DNA of 64,000 bases, from assembly GCA_937949615.1 (NCBI GenBank), contig CALEDQ010000029.1, forward strand, positions 186,001 to 250,000, read 5' to 3'. The notes beneath the pieces are model-generated. The model did not search any database. It was given only the letters and a program-made list of their open reading frames with translations, and was not told the origin of the DNA. Source of the stretch: an uncultured bacterium. GTDB lineage: Bacteria > Muiribacteriota > Ozemobacteria > Ozemobacterales > Ozemobacteraceae. Of the stretch, positions 15,342 through 25,436 are shown one piece after another; position 1 is the first letter of the stretch; each line of letters opens with the position of its first letter. Both the position numbers and the translations under genes were made by a program.

Positions 15342-17027
15342 TTACAGATTGTTGCTGGTAGCGAGAGTATCGCCAGTCGGGTTCATGATTTTTACGACAC
15401 AGCCACCGGGAATTGCAGTACTGAAAGTCAGGCTGTTGAAATCATTGATGATATCGAATGCAACACCATTGAACATCAGAACAACCTGAGTCGCGTTCGA
15501 TTCAGTAGCATCTTTCACGATGTCACGGTTCGAACCAGCGACAACTACAGTTGAAGTGGTAAAGGTTGAAGCATTGAAGGTAGCGCTGGTTCCTGCAGTA
15601 ATGTAGATCTTAAGATCTGCAATAGAGAGACCGGTGACAGTTTTGTCAAAAGTTACGGTAGTCTGATCCTGAGCAGGAGCTGCGGCTACAGTTACCTGAC
15701 AGGTAGCAGTGAAACCACCGTCAGCAGTAGTTACGGTAATGGTAGTATTACCGACAGCAACAGGAGTTACAACACCGGCATTAACAGTGGCAACGCCGGG
15801 TGCGCTGCTGGTCCAGGTAACATTCTTGTTGGTAGCGTTTGCCGGAGCAACAGTAGCAACAATAGTACCGGTGCTGCCGCCAATAGTCAGAGAGAGAGTG
15901 GTCGGGTTAACGGTTACGCCGGTAGCGGCAACCGGAGCGGCAGTTACAGTAACGGCACAGACTGCGGTTTTGCTGCCATCAGTGGTAGTAACGGTAATAT
16001 TGGCGGTGCCGGGAGCAACAGCAGTTACAACGCCAGTATTGCTAACAGTGGCAACAGCGGTATTGCTGCTTGACCAGGCAACGGTTTTATCGGCTGCGTT
16101 AGCGGGCAGAACGGTTGCAGTCAGATTACCGGTAGCGCCAGTGAGCAGAGCAAGAGTGGTCGGGGCAACCGATACGCTGGCAACTCTGATCGGAGTGACA
16201 GTTACAGCGCAGGTGGCCACAAAACTACCCTGAGCAGTGGTAGCAGTGATATTAGCAGTACCAACAGCAACGGCAGTGACAAGACCGGCATTGCTTACAG
16301 TAGCTACAGCGGTATTGCTGCTGGCCCAGGTAACGGTTTTATCGGCCGCAGTTGAAGGAAGGACAGTAGCTGTAAGGGTATCAGTCTGTCCAACGACGAT
16401 ACTGGCAGTCGATTTATTGAGCTCTACGCCCACAACGATGGTAGAGAGGTCTGTGCCGGCAACAAGAGCGGTTTCAACAAGAGTTTTAACGGCAGCGACT
16501 TCGTTGGCAGGAACGTTTTCAACTGTGGTAACAACACCGGCTGATTTGTTGGCAAGAATGATGAGACCCTGGGCGGTAGTTTCTTCAGTTACCGGCAGAA
16601 CGGTGTCAACGCTTGCATTGGCAGCGGCGACCTGACCATAATAATAGTAGAGCCAGGTAGTGCCGGTTCCGACTTTAACATAATAGTTGCCGGCAGTGCC
16701 AACAAAGCTTATGGTAAAATTACCGGCGGCATCAACAGTTGCGGTTGCAACAGAAACGTCGATCAGTCCACCAGTAACATCGGTATCCTGTCTGAAAGCT
16801 TCTGCACCAAAACCGCTGAAATCGAAAGCAGTGCCGCTGGCAAGAACCGGGCGCAGAGCAGCATTAATGCTGTCAACAGTTATCTTGTTTTTTCTGGAGA
16901 TCGTCAGACTGGAACTCATTGCGACGTCGTCGTCGTCATCGAAACCCCAAAGGCCGTTGCAACCGACCAAAGCAACAACACTGGTGACAAGCACCATAAC
17001 CAACACCCATGAAAACAGTTTTTTCAC
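15342..17027 (-). CDS. Lipoprotein with three BIG2 (bacterial Ig-like) domains
   Basis: A 561-residue exported protein starting at GTG (17025-17027), eight bases after a GGAGG; an upstream in-frame TTG at 17042 overlaps that ribosome-binding site and is rejected. The N-terminus gives MKKLFSWVLVMVLVTSV then lipobox ALVGC. Next come an Asp run and a region at about 45-190 with beta-rich then helical character. Three consecutive BIG2 domains follow (about 190-275, 276-360, 365-450), each ending in the typical AVGTANITATT...CAVTV pattern; then a final domain of about 100 residues. BIG2 domains are adhesion or surface-structural modules. Neighbouring genes encode secreted dockerin-like proteins, suggesting a surface assembly. 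Confidence 0.9.
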   Translation of the reverse strand: MKKLFSWVLVMVLVTSVVALVGCNGLWGFDDDDDVAMSSSLTISRKNKITVDSINAALRPVLASGTAFDFSGFGAEAFRQDTDVTGGLIDVSVATATVDAAGNFTISFVGTAGNYYVKVGTGTTWLYYYYGQVAAANASVDTVLPVTEETTAQGLIILANKSAGVVTTVENVPANEVAAVKTLVETALVAGTDLSTIVVGVELNKSTASIVVGQTDTLTATVLPSTAADKTVTWASSNTAVATVSNAGLVTAVAVGTANITATTAQGSFVATCAVTVTPIRVASVSVAPTTLALLTGATGNLTATVLPANAADKTVAWSSSNTAVATVSNTGVVTAVAPGTANITVTTTDGSKTAVCAVTVTAAPVAATGVTVNPTTLSLTIGGSTGTIVATVAPANATNKNVTWTSSAPGVATVNAGVVTPVAVGNTTITVTTADGGFTATCQVTVAAAPAQDQTTVTFDKTVTGLSIADLKIYITAGTSATFNASTFTTSTVVVAGSNRDIVKDATESNATQVVLMFNGVAFDIINDFNSLTFSTAIPGGCVVKIMNPTGDTLATSNNL

Positions 17028-17150
17028 AAACTTTCCCTCCAATGAAATAAGTCCTCGCCGGTCATTTTACTTTCATATACCATCGCTTGTCAATCTTACA
17101 GACCGCATTTTTACAGCATGATTTTTCCATAGCGCTGTACATTTGGCCGT

Positions 17151-17186
17151 GTAAAAAGAAATCCCCTCTGCAGAAGCAGAGGGGAT
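17151..17186 (-). terminator. Rho-independent terminator after the 2660-residue protein gene
   Basis: An 11-base-pair perfect stem, ATCCCCTCTGC and GCAGAGGGGAT with an AGAA loop, lies at 17160-17185, 20 bases past the stop at 17205. On the minus strand it is followed by TTCTTTTTAC. The remainder of 17028-17150, upstream of the BIG2 gene, holds no other feature that I can see. Confidence 0.9.
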
Positions 17187-17204
17187 CCTTTTCAGGTCAA
17201 TTTA

Positions 17205-20200
17205 TCAGCGGGAAACATTGACTCCCGGCATTGAAGTAACACTGCCTGTGACGCTGCCAAGAATACTCTTGGCTCTGGTCAGAACGCCCGATTCGGTTCT
17301 ATTGGCCACAGAGAGCTGATACCAGGCCAACGCCATAACCACGTCGCTCAGATTAACCAGACCATCACCGTTAACATCGTCAATTGCCGTATCAGGCATA
17401 TAAACGACGTCACCGGTCACAGAAGCCAGGATTGCCTGAGCGCGAGTCTTGACATTGGCAGCTGTTCTGTTGGCCGCGCTCAACTGATACCAGGCCAGCA
17501 TGTAAACCACATCACTGAGATTGACTGCACCATCATTATTGAAGTCACAGCGATAACCACTGCTTGCACTGGTTACGTTCTTCAGAATGGCGAATTCGGT
17601 GAGGTGGTCGACTTTGAAGGTTACATAGCCCTTGGTCGGGTAATCATAGCGGATTGAATCCTGAATGATACCGACTTTTGACCAGGCCCTGGCACCAACA
17701 TCATACCATCTTGGTTCAAGCTTGGTACCTTCTTCGTAGGCAATAGTAATTTCAAAGAGGCCTTCCTGCTGAGTGCCTGCACCAAAGTTACTGTCGCCTG
17801 AACCAAAGGTGAACTTGAAGGTCGGGCCGGCAAATTCAGGAGTTTCACCTGTCGGATTGCCGTTTTCGTCAACCAGACCGTCACCGCTATTAATGGTCGG
17901 AGAAGCGACTTCAAGGTTGAACGAATCGATTTCGGGCGGCAGGTAGCCAGGAGGAACGTTGATACCGGCCGGCAGAACGTTACCATCGGCATCGGTCTGG
18001 CGACCAGTGAAACCATTCTGAGCAAGCGGGTCAACTTCGTATTCCTTGCGGAACAGGGCCCTGCTGACGATATCAAAGCGACCGATATCGCCAAAACCAT
18101 TGTAAGTAACAGTAGCAACCAGATTATCCTGGTTCGGCACCAGACCATTATAGGTCATAAAGGTCAGGCGGCCACCGATCAGGTCAGGATAAGCGGTGTT
18201 GGCATTATCACGCAGGTTGGTGAGCGGATCTGCTATATACAGGCCGATATCGTTCTTGACAACCACCTGGTTGAAGTCAAAGCTGGCTTTGAGGCGCAGA
18301 TTATTATCATCAACCGGCTCTGCCACACCAGTATAGAAGACCTTCGGAGCCGCAGCAGCCATGGTGATCTCAAGAGCACCGGCAGCCGTGGTCGGGTCAA
18401 CGGTTATGGTAGCGATGGTCGGAACATGATAGTGAGCGCGGGCTCTGAAAGTTACCATTTTGCCAGTCGGAACAGAGAGGAACCTGGCCTTACCGTTTTC
18501 ATCGGTAGTCTGCAGTTCGCCTACGGTCCAGACCGGTCTATCGACCGATTCCTGGTAAACGAGGGCAACTTCAGCACCTACATGTATTGCATTGGTCTTG
18601 CCGGACTTAACAGTAACTTCAACCGTACCAACCGAACCTGAAACCGTCAGATCACCAAGAACGGTGTCAGTAGCGATTCTCGCGCCAGAGGTAGCAATAC
18701 CACCGGCTTCAACGAATCTCTTGGTCATGATACCGGGTTTTGAGATCTCGATCTGCGGGATCAGAAGTTCGTTGATCGGCAGATAGAAAGCAAAGTTACC
18801 CGAAGCATCGGTAGAAGTGGAGAGATTGGCAAGAACCAGATTTACTTTGGCAGAGCTTACCGGAGTGCTGCTGGAGTTGTCGAGAACGACTTTACCAGAA
18901 ACCTTCACTACTGAAGTGCCAAGAGCGAGGTCTTCGACAACCACAGTATCACCGACGGTAATTACCTTGGTCATGAAGACAGTACCGTATTTGCGGGTAA
19001 TAACCTTGATGCGGTAAGTACCCTGCGGGACTTCAGGAATCAGCCACTTGCCGTTGACTGCGCTGGTCATTGCAGTCGGGAACGGGGTCGGAACCAGAAC
19101 GAAGGTAGTGCCACTGGCAACGACCGGGTAGAGAGCGATTACGGCATCGTTGGGGTTGAATACCACTGCAGTATCGACGGCGTGTTTCAGGCTGCCTTCA
19201 ACTGTGCCGAATTTCTGGGGGAACAATACCGGTGAACCGGATGAGATATCGAACGAACCGTATTCAAGCTGTTCCTGGGTCGGAACAACAAGCCCTGGCC
19301 GCCAGCCCCATGACACATAGGTTCTGACGCCATCAGAAGTTTCACGATGCAGCATTGCGCCCAGACTGTTTTTACCGGGTTTGACAAACATGCTGAAACC
19401 AACTTCATCGATTTCCATGTTCGGATCGAGATAGAGATCGGTTTCACCGTTAACAGCCTGCATAAAGCGACCGTTCAACAGATCATCGTCGGTAAGAGCA
19501 CGGTTACCATCTACAGCAATCAGCCCAAGGCTGGTGCCCTGAGGCATACCATACATGAATGCCGGTCTCTTCATGAGAGACATTGAACCAGATGCCATAC
19601 CATAGGCCATTACAGCTTTGGCAACGACAAGGGAACCAAGGTCGGTAGTCTTGCCGGGTTCAACCAGCACACCAGATCTGAACACCGGAACGAAGCCGGG
19701 CATTTCCATCAGGTGAACCATGTAATTAGCGCCAGGAGCCAGACCTTCGATTGCGAAGGTGCCGTCTTCATTGGCCATTGAATAGCCCCATTCCTGACCC
19801 ATATTAGCTTCAACATGGCTGTAGTTAACGGGTTTACCGGCTTCATCGATCAGACGACCGATAATTCTGCCACCCACCGGAACCTTAACTTCGAAATGCA
19901 TCAGATCATTCACGAAATTCGGGGTGAAGTTGGGGGTTCTGGTTCGGCCATAATTGACTCCGTCAACGGCGAAACCATTTTCGAGTTTGATAAAGGCCAA
20001 CAGGAAAGTCGGAACGTTATCGAACGAGAACTGACCATATTCATTGGTCTGAGTCCACATACCACTCAGCATTGCGTCAGCCAGAGTGTAATCCGGATTG
20101 GCAACCGTGGTTATGCTGCGTCTCATTTTCAGATTCGATGACGTAGTTGTGGGTTCCGGAATCACTTCAGAGGGCAGTGTCATGGCGAGATTGACCGACA

Positions 20201-23200
20201 CATTGGCAGCATTGAGAGGCTGACCGTTTTCGTCGACCAGCTGACCGGTAATTCTGTACCCGGCGCTGAGATCGACTGACAACGAAGCCATTGGAACAGT
20301 GACATTGCTTATCTTTTTATAAGAATAGCCATATTGCATGGGCCAGAAGGTCAGATCATAAGCCATTGCCGGATTCAGACCATAAAGAACGAAGTCGTAG
20401 CGGCCCTGGCTATTTGGAATGCTGGCATCGGCGTAGAATCCGCCGGTTGTGCCAAACTGACCAGCCAGAGCACTGCTGCCGACGGCCTTTGCTTCAACCC
20501 AGCCTGGAACATTCATGCTGCCGCTGATAGTACCACCGGTGCTTACTATAATTTCTGCAGTTGCCGGGGTAGTTCCAAGAGAAACTTTGGTCGGCAGACC
20601 GGGGAAGAAACCAACCGGAACAACAGCCTGAACGTAATAGTCAACATTCGGTTCGGCAACGAAGAAGAAACTGCCATCGTAGCCGCAGCGAATTTCATTG
20701 CTGCCTGCTACTGCGGGATACGGATACATCTTGTTACCATCAGTCAGAGAACTTCTGGCAGCAACTTTTCTGAAAACCATTACCGAAGCTTCAACAGGCT
20801 CACCAGAGGCAAGCTTAACCATCCCCTGAACCGGAACACCATAGCCGATGTTCAAGTCAAGGGTCTGAGAAATTGAAGCCATGGTAATTTCAATGTATTT
20901 TGCCGCGCCTGCTGAAGGAACAGCGTAACCATTGTAGAATCCGGGTTTCAGATAGGCTTCATAGGTTCCATTGTTAGCAGGAACGCGGATCGGGCGGAAA
21001 TTTTCAGAAAGGACATCGGCGCCTTCCGGAACGAGAATGAGTACACCGTTGATGGGTGCATTGTTCAGAGTGAACGCACCAGAAACCTTGGGCAACTCGG
21101 CAAGAACAAGATCAAATGAGGGATTTGTCGGAGAAACCACTACATTTTCATAGGTTTTGGCGAGATACTTTTTCTGCTCAGGAGTAGAAGGAGCAAAAGC
21201 CACTCTGAAGGCATATCTTTCAGGAACCATGAGCGGGAATGGTCTGACTGGAACCTGTTCCCAGAAAGGTTTGGCGATAAGGGGCCAGGCAACCTTACCA
21301 GTGGTATTGAGCGGGTCAGCGGTGAAACTGATTCCGACACCACTGATGTCAGACACTACAGTCGGATCCTGGGTGCAGGTGACCGTAAACGGCACAACGT
21401 TTCTGAAATTTTCAGCTTCAGCCTTCGTCATAGTACCTTCAACGAAGAAAGGCTGTGAAAGATGTCTGAATACCGCCGGAACAGGCATATCCATAGCCCA
21501 TTCAAGCGTATAAGGATCAACGAATGACAAGGATTCATATGCCAGGAAAACGTATTCCTGACCAGGAGCGACGTTACTGAAAACGAAACTGCCATTTCGC
21601 ATGGCGGCAAAAAACATTTCACGTTTTTCGCCGGTCATCGACTGGTGGTATTTATCTTCTGTCGTCGGACCCTGAGCAAATCTGGCGCTGGTCATGAGCA
21701 CGCCGATCATTCTGGGCTCTGCAACAGTCGGAACATTGGTCACGTTAATGGTTACATCCGCCGGCTTCTGCCAGGTCAAGGAAACAGTCGGAGTAGCTAT
21801 CAGATCAAGGATTGTAAGCGCCGGGGGCGTATATATTCTCTGCAGATATTTGGTAGAGCCGTCAGGAAGTTTTACTTCGACTGAGCGATAAAGGCTGTTG
21901 GCTTTGAAACCGTAGCGATAACCTGCATCATACTGGTCAGCCGGAATCTGCGGCACGGAAATATTGATTCGACCATTACCATCTGCCGACATCCAGTTAA
22001 TATTCCAGTAAGGAGCACGGAAAGCAAGATCCGGATTCGAGAACAGAACCAGGCTGCCTGGTGCTTCAGGCAATGCGGCGCCGTCGTTGTCTCTGGTAAA
22101 GATTGTCATCTGAGTCAGCGAAGTCGGTGACAGGTCGATGATAAAATTATTGGCAACATCGGGAGCCACATTGACACGATGCAGATAAAAACGTTTGCCG
22201 TTGTTATCTTCAACATTAATTGCGAACTGAGCATCGCCCGGCAGAATACCGGAATTAATTTCAAAAGAACCATCCTGATTGGTATAACCCCAGGCCAGAT
22301 TATTTCCCTTCAGGTCAAGAACCTGGAAATTCAGATAGGCACGGGGAGAGCCAGCTTCCTTGATCGTACCGGTGACGGTAAATTTGCGGCCGAGAGTGAT
22401 TCTCGCCGGTGTTATCTGACCGTTAGAAACGATACGAACGGTGGCGTTCGGTTTTTCGCCCCAGTCAGCAAAGTCGTAACTGAAATCAGCGGGTCTGAAG
22501 CTTTCTGGCATACCAACGACAAATACTTCGTATTCGTTAGCTTCAAGCGGAATCATCATCGGCTGCTCAGGTATAGCATTTCTGACGACTTTGCCTTCTG
22601 CATCGGTATGGCAAAGGAAAAAAGCCTCGCCACGCATGTACTGATTCGAGCCTTCATATCCAGGCATCATCATCGTTGTCTGGTCTGCTTTGCGGCAAAC
22701 CTGAACCATTGCGTTGGCTACCGGCTGGCCTTTATCGTCAACCACAGTCGCGTCAAGGAAGCCGATTGCTGATGTATTCAGACCGAAAACCAGCTTAGTA
22801 CCATTCGGATTTTCAGTTGTCGGATAAGAGGTGGCATCTTCGGCAACAAAAATCTCACGGCGCAGCAGAGGCATGCTCTGAGCAAAATAAGAACTTTCGG
22901 TGGCGTTGTTAAGGTCAAGCTGATCGAGAATCAGGTCAACCTTATAATTACCACTCGGAATACCGGAGATCCTGAACATGCCGTTCGGATCGGTCATTAC
23001 GTTCTGCTGGCGGCGAATATAGGTATAGTAACCATCACCGTCAGTCAAAGTCTCGATCTTAACAGAAAGAGGCTGGCTGATCGCCGGCTGGCCATCAACG
23101 TTAACCTGAGCCATGAACGAGCGGTCTTCATTGACAACGATGTTCTGGATCATGTTCTGTGCAGTGCTCTGATCAACAGGAACAGCGATAATTTCATTGA

Positions 23201-25187
23201 AGTCGAGGAAGCCCTGTAATGGCTTTTCATAACCATTTTCAGACGAGGCCACTTCAACAGCGTTCAAAAAGAACTTTTTGCCTCTTTCAGCCTTGAAAAT
23301 AAACGGGTTAGTATCATACTGAGTGAAAACCTTGCGATCGAAACCGTCACTCTTACCGAATACTTCGTGGGCTTTCAGTTCAACTCCGCCCACCAGTCCA
23401 ATGATCGGGCTGAAAATTGCCTTTGCTTCGCCGACAAAGCCCATCATCCCGGCAGGAGCATTAGGATCGGGATTGGGGAAGGTCAGGCCGGCCTCGACAG
23501 TAACAAAATTTGCGAGGTCGAGATCGACTGTGAAAACGCCGGTGGTGCCGGGGGCAACCGCATAAGGGTTGGAAACCTTTATTACAACAGGGTTTTCAAG
23601 AGTATCATAGTCTTCATCGTAATCAATCCTGATAACAAACGGATTGCTTGCAGGCAGGAAAGGCACGAAAAGTTTCCCGTTGAAAGGATCGAGTTCATAC
23701 TGACTCGGTGGAACCAGTCTTGAATAGTCAAACCCGGGAGCCGGCAGAAGAGCGATTTCGGGTCTGATCAGATTTGAGTTGGTATCTTTTGCCACCCCGT
23801 GGTTCACAGCCGTAGCACCTGTAACATTCAGGCTTACTTCAGCAGCGGCCGTCTGCGGCAACACAAGGTTCTCAACCTTTGCAGTCGATGAAACGACAAA
23901 CGGAACACCTACTGCATGCGCATAAGAACGGGCAGGGCTTGAGTTATAATCGACAACCCCGAGATTATAATAGTTATAGGTATAACTATAGGTGGTTATT
24001 ACTCTGTATTCATCGCCAATTACAAACTTGTGCTGGAAAGCAAAAGTTCCGTCACCGTTGATAGAAGCCTCTTCAACAGCCAGCCATGATTCATAACCGC
24101 CAAAATCGATCTTTTTCTGGGCAACAACTTTAAGATTGCCGCTTACCAGGGCAAGATCCGGATTATTCTGAAGAGCAACGGTGCCGCTGACGCCAGTACC
24201 ATCACCAACAGAGATCGTTTTCACGACAGGAGAAGCCTTCGTCAGCTGAACATTCGGAAAAATCACGACGGCCGGAAGCAAAGTTCCCAGGCCACCCGGG
24301 ACGATTCTGAAATTGTAACCGCCTTCGGGCAGGAAAACGCTGCCGGTGCCAACGAGAGAGGGAGCCTCGTTGAACGATGAAAAATCAGAATTATTAGACC
24401 ACTGAATAGCAAACGGTGTGTCGGTTGTGCCGGTATTAACAGCAAACTGAGCCTTCACCTGACGTTCATGAACAAAGTTTACTGTTTTGGCAGTTTCATC
24501 ACCAATAGTTTCTGATGGGCTGAACCAGCCGTAATATTTAGGCTTTTCAAAATCACCCCAGTCAGAATCGCCGCCAAAATTGGCCGAGAAACTAGAATTT
24601 TTTGGCCAGATTACACTCCAGGTTGGAGTAGCAACAGAGATATCTGAATAGTTAAGAGTGTAAGTTTTTACCTGCCAGGGAACTCCGGGCAGGAACACCT
24701 GCATGCTCGAAACGATACCAGGGGTTACAGTATCGCCATCCTTCATTTTTGGCGCAACGGTGAGGTTGCAGCCTTCGGCAAGCATTACACTGATGTCGGG
24801 CGCATAAGCTTCGCCACCCCAGAAGTTATAAAACAGGGTTTCGGTGGTTGCGAAAGCCAGACTGGTTCCATTTGCCTGATTATTTGGCAGAACCAGAATT
24901 CCGACGTTCGGATTAGGATCAGTGAGTGAAGTGGGATTTGCGGTGAGACCGCTGATTACTACAGTAGCCGAGCCGGTGGCATCGGTGAGAGCATTGGCGT
25001 TATTCCAGGGATTCGCTTTATCCCAGACATATACCGTTGCACCCTCTACCGGAGCAGCCATTTCAGAGCTGACAAGGACTCTGAAAATATTGCTCGGAGT
25101 CGTCTGGGCAAAAGCCGAGACGGCGGGCAAGAACAGAAGTGCGATGAGCACGAGCAACATGCGTCTTTGCAGACTACAATTTTGCAT
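17205..25187 (-). CDS. Giant secreted multi-beta-sandwich protein with C-terminal tandem dockerin-like modules
   Basis: A 2660-residue exported protein, the largest in the window. It has a Sec signal (hydrophobic core LLVLIALLFLPAVSAFAQ, cut near residue 28). The body is a long series of beta-sandwich domains of carboxypeptidase-regulatory/CnaB-like type, seen as repeated patterns such as VTGTIKEAG, ITGQLVDENGQPLNAANV, IIGRLIDEAGKPV and VSGKVVLD, each followed by an (N/D)xxGxFxxxxVP turn. Residues 2546-2660 are two dockerin-like modules (DFNNDGAVNLSDVVYMLAWYQ and DVNGDGLVNLSDVVMALAWYQ). No sortase motif or C-terminal membrane anchor is seen, so release or attachment through the dockerin-like end is possible. 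The start has GGAGG eight bases ahead. Function unknown; adhesion or scaffold is inference. Confidence 0.85.
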   Translation of the reverse strand: MQNCSLQRRMLLVLIALLFLPAVSAFAQTTPSNIFRVLVSSEMAAPVEGATVYVWDKANPWNNANALTDATGSATVVISGLTANPTSLTDPNPNVGILVLPNNQANGTSLAFATTETLFYNFWGGEAYAPDISVMLAEGCNLTVAPKMKDGDTVTPGIVSSMQVFLPGVPWQVKTYTLNYSDISVATPTWSVIWPKNSSFSANFGGDSDWGDFEKPKYYGWFSPSETIGDETAKTVNFVHERQVKAQFAVNTGTTDTPFAIQWSNNSDFSSFNEAPSLVGTGSVFLPEGGYNFRIVPGGLGTLLPAVVIFPNVQLTKASPVVKTISVGDGTGVSGTVALQNNPDLALVSGNLKVVAQKKIDFGGYESWLAVEEASINGDGTFAFQHKFVIGDEYRVITTYSYTYNYYNLGVVDYNSSPARSYAHAVGVPFVVSSTAKVENLVLPQTAAAEVSLNVTGATAVNHGVAKDTNSNLIRPEIALLPAPGFDYSRLVPPSQYELDPFNGKLFVPFLPASNPFVIRIDYDEDYDTLENPVVIKVSNPYAVAPGTTGVFTVDLDLANFVTVEAGLTFPNPDPNAPAGMMGFVGEAKAIFSPIIGLVGGVELKAHEVFGKSDGFDRKVFTQYDTNPFIFKAERGKKFFLNAVEVASSENGYEKPLQGFLDFNEIIAVPVDQSTAQNMIQNIVVNEDRSFMAQVNVDGQPAISQPLSVKIETLTDGDGYYTYIRRQQNVMTDPNGMFRISGIPSGNYKVDLILDQLDLNNATESSYFAQSMPLLRREIFVAEDATSYPTTENPNGTKLVFGLNTSAIGFLDATVVDDKGQPVANAMVQVCRKADQTTMMMPGYEGSNQYMRGEAFFLCHTDAEGKVVRNAIPEQPMMIPLEANEYEVFVVGMPESFRPADFSYDFADWGEKPNATVRIVSNGQITPARITLGRKFTVTGTIKEAGSPRAYLNFQVLDLKGNNLAWGYTNQDGSFEINSGILPGDAQFAINVEDNNGKRFYLHRVNVAPDVANNFIIDLSPTSLTQMTIFTRDNDGAALPEAPGSLVLFSNPDLAFRAPYWNINWMSADGNGRINISVPQIPADQYDAGYRYGFKANSLYRSVEVKLPDGSTKYLQRIYTPPALTILDLIATPTVSLTWQKPADVTINVTNVPTVAEPRMIGVLMTSARFAQGPTTEDKYHQSMTGEKREMFFAAMRNGSFVFSNVAPGQEYVFLAYESLSFVDPYTLEWAMDMPVPAVFRHLSQPFFVEGTMTKAEAENFRNVVPFTVTCTQDPTVVSDISGVGISFTADPLNTTGKVAWPLIAKPFWEQVPVRPFPLMVPERYAFRVAFAPSTPEQKKYLAKTYENVVVSPTNPSFDLVLAELPKVSGAFTLNNAPINGVLILVPEGADVLSENFRPIRVPANNGTYEAYLKPGFYNGYAVPSAGAAKYIEITMASISQTLDLNIGYGVPVQGMVKLASGEPVEASVMVFRKVAARSSLTDGNKMYPYPAVAGSNEIRCGYDGSFFFVAEPNVDYYVQAVVPVGFFPGLPTKVSLGTTPATAEIIVSTGGTISGSMNVPGWVEAKAVGSSALAGQFGTTGGFYADASIPNSQGRYDFVLYGLNPAMAYDLTFWPMQYGYSYKKISNVTVPMASLSVDLSAGYRITGQLVDENGQPLNAANVSVNLAMTLPSEVIPEPTTTSSNLKMRRSITTVANPDYTLADAMLSGMWTQTNEYGQFSFDNVPTFLLAFIKLENGFAVDGVNYGRTRTPNFTPNFVNDLMHFEVKVPVGGRIIGRLIDEAGKPVNYSHVEANMGQEWGYSMANEDGTFAIEGLAPGANYMVHLMEMPGFVPVFRSGVLVEPGKTTDLGSLVVAKAVMAYGMASGSMSLMKRPAFMYGMPQGTSLGLIAVDGNRALTDDDLLNGRFMQAVNGETDLYLDPNMEIDEVGFSMFVKPGKNSLGAMLHRETSDGVRTYVSWGWRPGLVVPTQEQLEYGSFDISSGSPVLFPQKFGTVEGSLKHAVDTAVVFNPNDAVIALYPVVASGTTFVLVPTPFPTAMTSAVNGKWLIPEVPQGTYRIKVITRKYGTVFMTKVITVGDTVVVEDLALGTSVVKVSGKVVLDNSSSTPVSSAKVNLVLANLSTSTDASGNFAFYLPINELLIPQIEISKPGIMTKRFVEAGGIATSGARIATDTVLGDLTVSGSVGTVEVTVKSGKTNAIHVGAEVALVYQESVDRPVWTVGELQTTDENGKARFLSVPTGKMVTFRARAHYHVPTIATITVDPTTAAGALEITMAAAAPKVFYTGVAEPVDDNNLRLKASFDFNQVVVKNDIGLYIADPLTNLRDNANTAYPDLIGGRLTFMTYNGLVPNQDNLVATVTYNGFGDIGRFDIVSRALFRKEYEVDPLAQNGFTGRQTDADGNVLPAGINVPPGYLPPEIDSFNLEVASPTINSGDGLVDENGNPTGETPEFAGPTFKFTFGSGDSNFGAGTQQEGLFEITIAYEEGTKLEPRWYDVGARAWSKVGIIQDSIRYDYPTKGYVTFKVDHLTEFAILKNVTSASSGYRCDFNNDGAVNLSDVVYMLAWYQLSAANRTAANVKTRAQAILASVTGDVVYMPDTAIDDVNGDGLVNLSDVVMALAWYQLSVANRTESGVLTRAKSILGSVTGSVTSMPGVNVSR

Positions 25188-25436
25188 CTACCTAACCTCC
25201 AGATTTTTATGAACAACCAAATTGGAACAGAACACTAACCAACCAGAAAAAGCGTACAACCGGACATACGTCTGTGGCCAGGGCGGCCAGAATTGGGATT
25301 CCTCCTGTATTCCTGATTAAGAACTCTTTTTGCGGCTTTATACTTTATCTTTAAAAATCTTACGCCTGCAAAATTTTAAAATCAATAGGCGGGTAAAGAT
25401 TTTTTTTTCACAAAGCCGGCAATAAAAAATAAAAAG

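Noticed and set aside
15709..16635. Plus-strand frames rich in Val/Ala/Thr
   Set aside because: Mirror of the repetitive BIG2 domains on the minus strand; the Thr/Ala/Val codons give open antisense frames by composition.
17025..17042. TTG at 17042 as start of the BIG2 lipoprotein
   Set aside because: The TTG overlaps the GGAGG; the GTG at 17027 has correct spacing and gives a normal lipoprotein signal.
14836..25187. Whether this surface-protein island is a cellulosome
   Set aside because: Dockerin-like modules are present but no cohesin, carbohydrate-binding module or glycoside hydrolase is seen in the window.
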